13,138 nt of DNA, taken from the NCBI GenBank assembly GCA_016840025.1, contig JAEOTF010000520.1, positions 1-13,138 on the forward strand, read 5' to 3'. This DNA is from Candidatus Hodarchaeota archaeon (GTDB lineage: Archaea > Asgardarchaeota > Heimdallarchaeia > Hodarchaeales > YT1-039). Below the pieces are notes generated by a model. The model did not search any database. It worked only from the letters and a program-made list of their open reading frames with translations, and was not told where the DNA came from. A program made the position numbers and the translations under genes. Positions 1 through 6,421 of this stretch are shown here, piece by piece; the stretch's first letter is position 1, and the number at the start of each line of letters is the position of its first letter.

Positions 1-473
1 ATACACGCTAAGACGGCGTTTCCCTGAGCCGCCAATCTCAGCAGGGTCATCCTCATGAACCTTAAAATCTTCATGCCACTCATGAGGTAGGGCGAAGTCA
101 AGGAGTTGAAGATCAACAAAACGTTTTCACCCATTGTTTCCTGCAGCTTGGAAATGGCAATCCCCAGACTCGTCAGATCCTCAGAAGACGCAACCAAAGT
201 ATCGGATCGAACCACGCTGGGGAGCCCCATCGTTTCGTGAAAAGCATCGACGAAGCCAAGCTGGTGAAGAAAGTCTTTACCTAATCCCTTCGCTCTGAGT
301 GCCTCCTCAACTACCGATGGACTGGATTCGGTTGTTACGTAGATGATGGGCCTCAGCTCAATGTTACTAAGAACTGTTTGCTGGCAGAAGGTCGTCTTTC
401 CCGACCCTGGAGGACCAACGAGGAGAATCATATTTTTTGTTGGTATTTCTTGAAGCTGGCTTAAAGAAGACAA
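1..473 (-). CDS. RecA/KaiC-like (RAD55-type) ATPase, partial at its C-terminus
   Basis: Reverse-strand reading frame open from the window edge. It contains a clear Walker A motif, GPPGSGKTT, right after MILLV, and continues as a RecA-superfamily core. The Walker B position reads LLIFNSLTS, with Asn where the family usually has Asp. Such RAD55/KaiC-like single-domain ATPases are common in archaea and often sit with signalling or motility genes; the substrate here is unknown. The first ATG is at 431, but the frame is open upstream and the residues QLQEIPTKN that precede MILLV look like the normal strand before Walker A. I therefore prefer the TTG at 473, which lies about 20 bases after the start point predicted from the TATA box at 517-524. 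The start stays uncertain. The gene is GC-richer than the island and is probably a resident chromosomal gene. The 3' end lies outside the window. Confidence 0.75.
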   Translation of the reverse strand, partial: MSSLSQLQEIPTKNMILLVGPPGSGKTTFCQQTVLSNIELRPIIYVTTESSPSVVEEALRAKGLGKDFLHQLGFVDAFHETMGLPSVVRSDTLVASSEDLTSLGIAISKLQETMGENVLLIFNSLTSPYLMSGMKILRFMRMTLLRLAAQGNAVLAC

Positions 474-516
474 TAATAGCCCCAATAAGAAGTAAAAGAA
501 CTACGGGTTTATTTAA

Positions 517-524
517 CTTATATA
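517..524 (-). promoter_or_regulatory. TATA box for the left-edge ATPase
   Basis: The reverse strand reads TCTCTATATAAGTTAAA. TATATAAG fits the archaeal TATA box and would place transcription start near 495, a short distance before the TTG (473) and ATG (431) candidate starts. Position and sequence are the only evidence. Confidence 0.45.
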
Positions 525-687
525 GAGATCAGGTAAATTGCGTTTAGAAAATAAACTGAATGTCTGGCAGATATGTTAAATCTCTTCATAATCTTCAATA
601 TCTACAAACGATCTTTAATGACTATATTATTCTAAATTTTAATGAAATAGGATTAAAAACAGGATATTTTACGAAAATAGGATCTGT

Positions 688-2277
688 ATGAAGGTTTTGG
701 TAGCGGGGGATGGATTTAAATCTAGTATTGAACCGGTTCTTCGTGTAAGAATTCTCGTTTTGTTGCAGGTTAATGGTCCTTTGTCTCTTCGTGAGATCTG
801 TTCTGAATTGAATATGCGTGATGATCATAGAGTTGGGTTTATTATTAAGCGTTTATGGAAGAAGCGTCTTGTTTTACGGACGAAGCAACCTGTTTTTTTG
901 TGTGAGAGAGTTCTTAGAGGTAGATCTGGTGGTGTAAATCATGTTAGAGCTGTTAATTATTACGCTTTTAATGACGGTAAGCTTGGTTATGAATTTGTTT
1001 TTTGGGAAGACAAGATAAAGGATGGACGTGATAAAGATGTTGAGAGTAAGGCAAGTAGGATTCTTAGATTTTTGGAAGAGAATAAGGATAAAGCGTTTTA
1101 CAGTACTGACATCCGTAAAGTTTTGAAAGTTAAGCCTTGTGATATTATGCCTAATGTTCGCAGATTTGAGAAGAAAGGTTTAGTGTTTGTAAGAGGTTAT
1201 CAATCGCATGATAAGCGTTCACCCTTTAGAAAAGGATATGTGATCTCTTGGATCGAACAAAGTAAGCCTAGAGAAACAGCAGTTAAGGAAGCCTTTGATA
1301 GAACGAATAATGTTATTGTTGGGGAATCGTCTTCTAACACTGTTCTTGAGAGAGTTCGCATAATCAGAGATCAACTAGTTGTAGCGAAGGATCTACTTTC
1401 AGTAAAATATTTTCACGACGTATTAAACTGTTCAAAGGATCAAGTTAGAAGAGCACTAAGAAGAGCTATGCAACTATATTCAGACACTAAGGTTGTGAAG
1501 GTTTTCAACAATTATCCATACTACTATCTTGATTCAATGGATAAAACACACTTCAAAGCTTGTTTAGAGCTAAAAAGAAACTACATACGTAAAACGAAAG
1601 GTAGAGACAATCGTTTAGGTCATAACTGGGAAGCAGTCTGTGAATGGTTCATTGAGAAATTCACTAAGGGAGTTCACTTCTGGACGCAGAATCATCGGGA
1701 TAAGATGGATCCTAGAAGGATAACGTTGCATCTGTTGAAGGGTGTAGGTAAGCGTAGAATGAATGCTGAAGTTGATAGAGTATGGGAAGTAACACCAGGA
1801 TTGTTTAGTCCTTCTGTGGTTTATGTTCTTGAGTGTAAATGGAGTATTGTCACAAAGCAAACGCTTGATGAGTTTATTGATGTATTACGTTGGTCAACTG
1901 ATTTTGGAACAGATACAGAAAAAGGTCGTGAAGTGAAGAAAGGAGTTATACCAGTATTTGGTGCAGGAGCATTTAATCCTAAAGGTAAAGCCGTTGTTAA
2001 TGGTAGAAGAATCACTCTGGCTCAATATACTTCTCGATTGAACATTCAGTTGTTGAAGCCTAGTGACTTCAATAAGAAGTTGAGAGAACATGGCGTAGAG
2101 AAGAAGGTAACTGTGCAGAAGATCTGTAAGATTTGTAGAGATGAGAAGCAAATAAGACAAACGCTGGACAGAGTTTGGATGGCTTCAAACAAAGCAATAA
2201 TGATACTCGATAATATGTTAGAAACAAACAGAGAAATTTATAACTTCGAACATATGCTGACCCAAAAATCACCTTAA
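688..2277 (+). CDS. Winged-helix protein with C-terminal PD-(D/E)XK nuclease domain
   Basis: 529 residues. Three segments look like winged helix-turn-helix units: about 17-70 (RVRILVLLQVNGPLSLREI...), 120-170 (SRILRFLEENKDKAFYSTDI...) and a weaker one at 219-282. The C-terminal half has the layout of a restriction-endonuclease-like fold: Glu315 in the first helix (NWEAVCEW), Asp363 (AEVDRVWE), then Glu382-Cys-Lys384 (YVLECKWS), i.e. an intact D...ExK site, with a helix rich in charged residues after it. A C-x2-C pair (480/483) precedes a helical tail. Inference: a DNA-binding nuclease, perhaps a restriction or transposon-linked enzyme; no specific family name is certain. The ATG at 688 has an AGGAT four bases upstream as a weak ribosome site. 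A relic of the tail of a second copy lies at 3944-4096. Confidence 0.7.
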   Translation: MKVLVAGDGFKSSIEPVLRVRILVLLQVNGPLSLREICSELNMRDDHRVGFIIKRLWKKRLVLRTKQPVFLCERVLRGRSGGVNHVRAVNYYAFNDGKLGYEFVFWEDKIKDGRDKDVESKASRILRFLEENKDKAFYSTDIRKVLKVKPCDIMPNVRRFEKKGLVFVRGYQSHDKRSPFRKGYVISWIEQSKPRETAVKEAFDRTNNVIVGESSSNTVLERVRIIRDQLVVAKDLLSVKYFHDVLNCSKDQVRRALRRAMQLYSDTKVVKVFNNYPYYYLDSMDKTHFKACLELKRNYIRKTKGRDNRLGHNWEAVCEWFIEKFTKGVHFWTQNHRDKMDPRRITLHLLKGVGKRRMNAEVDRVWEVTPGLFSPSVVYVLECKWSIVTKQTLDEFIDVLRWSTDFGTDTEKGREVKKGVIPVFGAGAFNPKGKAVVNGRRITLAQYTSRLNIQLLKPSDFNKKLREHGVEKKVTVQKICKICRDEKQIRQTLDRVWMASNKAIMILDNMLETNREIYNFEHMLTQKSP

Positions 2278-2311
2278 ATATTCTTTAAATATATAGAAGT
2301 AACTGTGTATC

Positions 2312-2425
2312 ATGAGAGTTTATAAAACAAAGATCAGCTATGTGTTTTTAATAGTAACTTTCTTTGTGTTTATATCCGGCTTGTATTTTTTTTACTTGGC
2401 CCAGATGAAATTATCATTTCACTAA
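2312..2425 (+). other. Out-of-frame N-terminal piece of the membrane protein (frameshift)
   Basis: ATG at 2312 opens a 37-codon frame giving MRVYKTKISYVFLIVTFFVF and on through one hydrophobic helix to a TAA at 2423-2425. The next frame, open from 2326, has no ATG, GTG or TTG before 2605, yet it codes for a plausible soluble domain directly after the helix. The two frames join at a run of eight T (2386-2393): a single missing T, or a -1 slip, gives one continuous protein of 548 residues. I read this as the real 5' end of the next gene. Confidence 0.6.
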
Positions 2426-2604
2426 ATACATTAGACGACGACAATGTTCTTCTGGTCTCTGGTGGGAATAGCACTAAACATCTAACTCCTTTACAACGAA
2501 TTGAACTCATAGAATATCATGTAGCTAATCTTAGTGAATTCTTAATTAATCGTACAATTTCAATTCAATTAAAGACAGAAAATGGTGTAGTAGATTTTTA
2601 TCTT

Positions 2605-3957
2605 ATGAACTCTACACAATTTACCTCATGGCAAAATGGTCTGACGCCTTATGGAGAACTTTTTATAGAGAGACTTGAAGATATACAGTTTACATTTCTT
2701 CCAGAGGATGTTTGGCAAACATATTCTTTTGTTCTATTAAATCCTGAACCCGTTAGCGTGAGTATCAATATAGAAATTAGCCAAGATTTCCTTGTGAAAA
2801 CATTGAATTTTGACAAAGCGTTTATATGGATAAAAATTGTTACTTTAAGCGCAATTCCCCTGTTTTTATTTCAGATTCTTTTAAAAGCAACGCCTGATGA
2901 TCTACGAGATAAAATAATATTTAGAATACTCCCGGCAAAGTACCGGGAATATAGTCACGCTGAGAAAAAGCATTTTCCAATCCTGTTTATCGCCCTCGTT
3001 ATAGTGAGTATACTATGTTTCACATTGAGCGTAACCTTCTCTCAACGTGCTGATAACGCATTCATAATAATTAACGAAATATGGAAAGATTACTACTATC
3101 GTTTTGCCATTGAAAGTTTATTCCTATGTATTTTGCTCATTACCCTTTTTGCGTTTGCTATGATACTTTGGAACTTTTTTTATTATCCACTTACTGTTCA
3201 AAACTATCCAAATTTAGAGTTATACAAACTTCATATTAAAACTGAGTTGAACTTTATTAAGAAATTAGTGATTGAACCTTACCACATCATTTTTTTGATC
3301 TGTTTTTCTGCTATACCCTTTTTGATACTTCGGTTTACGAATAATTTTTTACTGTATATGTCGTCATTTTCTTTGTTTATAATCTATGTTACATATATTG
3401 TAAGCTTAGCCTCTCTCAAAACTCAAAAGGAATTGTATGATTTATTTAAGGATTTTGAGTACACTCAAGCTCTTTTAAGTACGGGTGTAATATTTTCAAT
3501 CATAGTTGTTTTTGCTATCCGAATAATTCTCCCCATTCAAGTTATAATTTCCAAGTACATTTTAGATCGGAGTATATTACTATCCCACATCTCGAATCCG
3601 GGACTACTTACATCTCATAGTGTGGTCGAATATTTTGTTGATTATGTAATCCCTGTTTCAGCGTTTTCTATTCCCTTAGCTATGTTAATTGTATATTATT
3701 CATTCGTATTTTTTGAAAATTTTTATTTGCCTAGAAAAAAGGAGTTTAAAAACATCAAAGTACAAAAAAATATTTTGAGAGATACACTATTCGGTTTAGT
3801 TTTTTTCTTCGCTGTATTTGGTTTAAGTTTATGGTTACAATCTCTTCTAAAGCCATTAGATTTCCGAGGGATTCTAATATCTTTAGGTTCATCTTTTATC
3901 GCCTCATCGTTTAGAAACTACTTGGAAGCGATGAAAACATTAACTAAGCCAGAATGA
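2605..3957 (+). CDS. Polytopic membrane protein of unknown function (5' end frameshifted)
   Basis: 450 residues from the first ATG in frame. Eight hydrophobic segments are visible at about 73-93, 124-146, 165-192, 225-243, 247-270, 289-310, 346-371 and 393-414. The stretch before the first helix, VDFYLMNSTQFTSW and following, is typical of an extracytoplasmic beta domain placed after a signal-anchor helix, and that helix is found out of frame at 2312-2425. With the frameshift repaired the protein would have 548 residues and nine membrane segments. I do not recognise a named family and see no catalytic motif. The stop overlaps the relic that follows. It could form a functional unit with the membrane-anchored protein at 4136, but this rests only on proximity. 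ATG 2605 is therefore probably an internal codon. Confidence 0.65.
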   Translation: MNSTQFTSWQNGLTPYGELFIERLEDIQFTFLPEDVWQTYSFVLLNPEPVSVSINIEISQDFLVKTLNFDKAFIWIKIVTLSAIPLFLFQILLKATPDDLRDKIIFRILPAKYREYSHAEKKHFPILFIALVIVSILCFTLSVTFSQRADNAFIIINEIWKDYYYRFAIESLFLCILLITLFAFAMILWNFFYYPLTVQNYPNLELYKLHIKTELNFIKKLVIEPYHIIFLICFSAIPFLILRFTNNFLLYMSSFSLFIIYVTYIVSLASLKTQKELYDLFKDFEYTQALLSTGVIFSIIVVFAIRIILPIQVIISKYILDRSILLSHISNPGLLTSHSVVEYFVDYVIPVSAFSIPLAMLIVYYSFVFFENFYLPRKKEFKNIKVQKNILRDTLFGLVFFFAVFGLSLWLQSLLKPLDFRGILISLGSSFIASSFRNYLEAMKTLTKPE

Positions 3958-4096
3958 TGAGTGCAGAGAAGAGAAAGCGGTTAGGTTTGTTCTAGATAAA
4001 ATGTTGCAAAACTTTTTAAGAGCACAAGAAGTTTTAGCTGAAACATTGGACAGAAACCAGAAAGTGTTTGAATTTGAGAAAGTATTGGTGAGGTAA
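3944..4096 (+). pseudogene. Relic: C-terminal tail of a paralogue of the 688-2277 nuclease
   Basis: A start-less frame overlapping the end of the membrane protein gene. From 3962 it codes CREEKAVRFVLDKMLQNFL... ending FEFEKVLVR and a TAA at 4094-4096. It lines up without gaps to the tail of the 688-2277 product (CRDEKQIRQTLDRVW... to NFEHML), with about 14 identities in 42 positions and matching ends. The rest of the gene is missing, so a second copy was probably cut when the membrane protein gene arrived. Confidence 0.55.
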
Positions 4097-4135
4097 TTTT
4101 AAGAATGTACTTACATAATTAGCATTAGACTAAAA

Positions 4136-4825
4136 ATGAAGTCTATAATTCTTGATCCGACTGTGCTAAATACGAAAGAAAGGTTAACTTCTTTTATAGA
4201 AAGTAGGATTAATGAAGAATATCAAATCTTTTTACCTTCATTGATTTCTGGGTTTATTCAGAATGAAAAATGGGATGATCTTGTAAGTTTATTGCGAGGA
4301 TGGGAATGGAATTTAGCTCGCTCAAAATCCGAAGAATGGTTTAGAAGTTCCAATTTTAAAAATCTCTGTATTCGAATTAATGAAGTCTGCATTTCTTTCG
4401 AAAAAGTTAGAGAAGAACTTAGTTCAGAAGAGAAAGAGTTGCTCTCATTGATTCTTGAGATAATAAAATACGACTCCCCTAAATTGGTAGAACTTGCTAA
4501 AGAACTCATAACCATAGCAATTACCAAAAAAGCTGGAATTTTTTCATACACAAGACATCTAAAAAGATGGCTTATGTCTTTAAGAAGAGTTGTGATATTA
4601 GATATAAGTGAAAGAACAAACGTGCTTTCAGAGGCAAAGGCAGATATCAAATATAGAATTCGTAATACTAGATGGTGGGGAAAGGTCTTTGTTATTTTCT
4701 TGAACATAACCACAGCGTTAGCTCTTACTAGTATCTTTCCGACGGCTTTCAATTGGGCTATAGGCACAACTTTAGCCGAGTTAGGTGAGCACCTTATAGT
4801 CGGTTTAGTAACTGATGGATATTAA
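4136..4825 (+). CDS. Unrecognised protein, PIN-like pattern plus C-terminal membrane segment
   Basis: 229 residues. The start, MKSIILDPTVLN, resembles the first strand and catalytic Asp of a PIN-type nuclease, and residues 123-158 (ITIAITKKAGIFSYTRHLK... VVILDIS) resemble the closing part of such a fold. The other acidic residues expected of an active PIN site are not obvious, so if this is a PIN domain it is divergent or inactive. Residues 183-205 (KVFVIFLNITTALALTSIF) are hydrophobic and, with the following stretch, could form a membrane anchor or hairpin. No clear ribosome site precedes ATG 4136; an AT-rich TTACATAATT block sits 16-25 bases upstream, suggesting a short-leader or leaderless transcript. 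The function is unknown; the neighbouring membrane protein is a possible partner. Confidence 0.6.
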   Translation: MKSIILDPTVLNTKERLTSFIESRINEEYQIFLPSLISGFIQNEKWDDLVSLLRGWEWNLARSKSEEWFRSSNFKNLCIRINEVCISFEKVREELSSEEKELLSLILEIIKYDSPKLVELAKELITIAITKKAGIFSYTRHLKRWLMSLRRVVILDISERTNVLSEAKADIKYRIRNTRWWGKVFVIFLNITTALALTSIFPTAFNWAIGTTLAELGEHLIVGLVTDGY

Positions 4826-4870
4826 TAGGATTATCTTGCATGACTTACATTTTTCGTTAATTTTTCTATC

Positions 4871-4920
4871 TTTTGAAAATTTCTTATATTATAACTTATA
4901 ATAAGAAAAAATCCGAAGAT
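4871..4920. repeat. AT-rich palindromic repeat, copy 1
   Basis: Aligns without gaps to 11711-11760, with 36 of 50 positions identical, including a shared AATAAGAAAAAATC-type end. It contains its own hairpin: TTTCTTAT at 4880-4887 pairs with ATAAGAAA at 4901-4908. The base is very AT-rich, so part of the match may be compositional. Confidence 0.4.
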
Positions 4921-4984
4921 AAATTCTAATTTCTAAGTTTTATTTTAATTATAATCTTATAATTTTCTAATTTTTTCTTATTAT
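4898..4984. repeat. 15-base perfect inverted repeat in the intergenic region
   Basis: ATAATAAGAAAAAAT at 4898-4912 is the exact reverse complement of ATTTTTTCTTATTAT at 4970-4984, separated by 57 AT-rich bases. It could be a transcription terminator for the upstream gene, a cruciform or a mobile-element end. The 294-base gap between genes (4826-5119) otherwise holds only the repeats listed here and no coding frame I trust. Confidence 0.45.
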
Positions 4985-4986
4985 TC

Positions 4987-5023
4987 GAAATTATAAATTA
5001 GAAATTTCAAGGCTGACGGCAAC
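4987..5023 (+). repeat. Direct repeat, left copy, upstream of the Mrr-like gene
   Basis: Bases 4987-5008 (22 bases, itself a partial palindrome starting GAAATT and ending AATTTC) are identical to 6098-6119. After a 3-base gap GCTGACGGCAAC (5012-5023) matches GCCGACAGCAAC of the right copy at 10 of 12 positions. The two copies are 1111 bases apart in the same orientation and bracket the gene at 5120-5980. Confidence 0.6.
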
Positions 5024-5095
5024 AGAATTAAAGACGAAGATGGATAATATTAACGAGATGCAGTTATAATATGTAGCTAGCTTAATTTGTTTCTC

Positions 5096-5104
5096 TATAA
5101 ATTA
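5096..5104 (+). promoter_or_regulatory. Possible TATA box of the Mrr-like gene
   Basis: TATAAATTA centred about 20 bases before ATG 5120, with no ribosome-binding sequence in between. This suggests a leaderless message; a second candidate, TTATAATAT near 5064-5072, would give a leader of about 25 bases. Confidence 0.3.
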
Positions 5105-5119
5105 AATTAGGGAATATAA

Positions 5120-5980
5120 ATGTCTGAAAAAAGTAAAGAAGAGGAAGAAAAAGGAAGAGTTATAAATCTCAACTTAGTTGAAGCATTTGCTTTTGGTGAT
5201 TTAGCTAGTGGTACCATAGTCGCTGCTAAAGTAGCTATGGGTACTCTTTCGACATCCAATTCATTTTATACAGAGGCATCTCGATATGTTGATATAGCAA
5301 AGCGTCAAGGAAAATTCACCCCAGCGGACGCAGGAAAAATACAACATGTACTTGATGAATGGCATGAATATAATTTAGAATGGGAACAAAGTATCAACAA
5401 AGCGGTTGCAGAAGATGATCCACCAAAAATAAATAATATAGATCTCGAAATGAAGAATAAAGTTCCTACTATGGAACAACAAATTCAGACAATCTTTACC
5501 GAAATAGTTGGTTATAAAGAAGTTTGGAACGAGGTTATTGAACTTTTCAGAATTGGACTTTCTAATGAAGAAGAAACTCAAGTTTTTAGGAAAATAAAAC
5601 ATGAGGAACTATTACATTCTTTTAGGAGTTGGTTAGAAAAGAGAAATTTTTTTAGTAATATCAGTCATGGACCAAGAGAAGCAGGAATAGATATAATTGC
5701 TGAAACATCTCAACCAAGAGTCAAAATTGGCATTCAGATAAAAGATAACAATGATATTAAGGAAAAACTATTTTCAAAAAAATTAAAAGCTCAAATTACT
5801 GATTCTAAAAAACACGACGTGAAAGGTTTAATTATAATTTTCTGTGGAGATTTGACTGATAATTCGGTAAAACAAAAAGTTAGAGGTATGACATCCGAGC
5901 TTAGTCAAATGAAGAATAATATAATAGTGATTCCTCCCGAAAAAGCACTAACGATCTTGAGGGATGGATTCTTTTCTTGA
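5120..5980 (+). CDS. Mrr-like PD-(D/E)XK endonuclease-domain protein
   Basis: 286 residues. The N-terminal part (1-155) is mostly helical and charged, with a small hydrophobic stretch at 29-42 (ASGTIVAAKVAMGT); I recognise no family there. The C-terminal part has the Mrr/restriction-endonuclease layout: Glu162/Glu163 in a leading helix (HEELLHSFRSWLEKR), then GIDIIAE with Asp191, then IGIQIKDN with Gln206-x-Lys208, the QxK variant common in Mrr-type enzymes, and later strands LIIIFCGDLT and IIVIPPEKAL. Known Mrr-type enzymes cut foreign or modified DNA; the N-terminal part would act as sensor or partner domain, which is inference. The gene stands alone between two direct repeats (4987-5023 and 6098-6138) and may have arrived as a one-gene cassette. 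Confidence 0.7.
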   Translation: MSEKSKEEEEKGRVINLNLVEAFAFGDLASGTIVAAKVAMGTLSTSNSFYTEASRYVDIAKRQGKFTPADAGKIQHVLDEWHEYNLEWEQSINKAVAEDDPPKINNIDLEMKNKVPTMEQQIQTIFTEIVGYKEVWNEVIELFRIGLSNEEETQVFRKIKHEELLHSFRSWLEKRNFFSNISHGPREAGIDIIAETSQPRVKIGIQIKDNNDIKEKLFSKKLKAQITDSKKHDVKGLIIIFCGDLTDNSVKQKVRGMTSELSQMKNNIIVIPPEKALTILRDGFFS

Positions 5981-6097
5981 ATCTATCTATAATCAACTCT
6001 TCAACTGCCAGGAATTGGCCGTCAAATAAATCTTACTATTAAAAAACAAAAGAAAATACAAAACTATATGCATATGCCTAACTTTTCTTTATTTTTA

Positions 6098-6138
6098 GAA
6101 ATTATAAATTAGAAATTTCCTTTGAAGCCGACAGCAAC
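6098..6138 (+). repeat. Direct repeat, right copy, downstream of the Mrr-like gene
   Basis: Bases 6098-6119 are identical to 4987-5008; GCCGACAGCAAC at 6127-6138 corresponds to 5012-5023. Here the CAGCAAC end (6132-6138) can also pair with GTTGCTG at 6152-6158 to form a 7-base-pair hairpin. The stretch 5981-6097 before it holds nothing I can identify. Confidence 0.6.
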
Positions 6139-6373
6139 GTGTCATTCTCAGGTTGCTGAGGTCATCAGTAATTATGATTACGTAGTGTACTTCAGGGGAT
6201 GAGCAAGAAAAGGATATCTAGAGTGCATAAAGGAAGCTTGTAAGCTAGTTTCGAAGCCTTTGATAACACTTGGATATGCGTATATGGGTGGAATAAATGA
6301 TCTACCGAAAATAATTGAAGCGATTGAAAAGAGTGAGTTGAATAATATTATTGATAAACTTGAAGTTTTATAA
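6113..6373 (+). pseudogene. Decayed gene fragment with an in-frame TGA
   Basis: A start-less frame codes SQVAEVISNYDYVVYFRG, then TGA at 6200-6202, then ARKGYLECIKEACKLVSKPL and on (including ITLGYAYMGGINDLPKIIEA) to TAA 6371-6373. The reading makes good protein sense on both sides of the stop, so this is a broken C-terminal part of about 70 residues. The pattern DYVVYF...IKEACK...KPLITL is like the end of a Rossmann-type alpha/beta domain (DUF2325-like proteins look similar), but I cannot name the family with confidence. The upstream part is replaced by the direct repeat at 6098-6138. Confidence 0.5.
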
Positions 6374-6421
6374 AGTTAGAATAAATCAGGATTTCTCGTA
6401 AGGATAGCTCCTCTTTGATTT

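Noticed and set aside
4826..5119. Replication origin or CRISPR leader
   Set aside because: The region is AT-rich and palindromic but has no regularly spaced repeats, no cas genes and no initiator gene nearby.
6200..6202. Selenocysteine codon
   Set aside because: The frame has no start codon, its upstream part is replaced by a repeat, and no obvious selenocysteine element was seen; decay is simpler.
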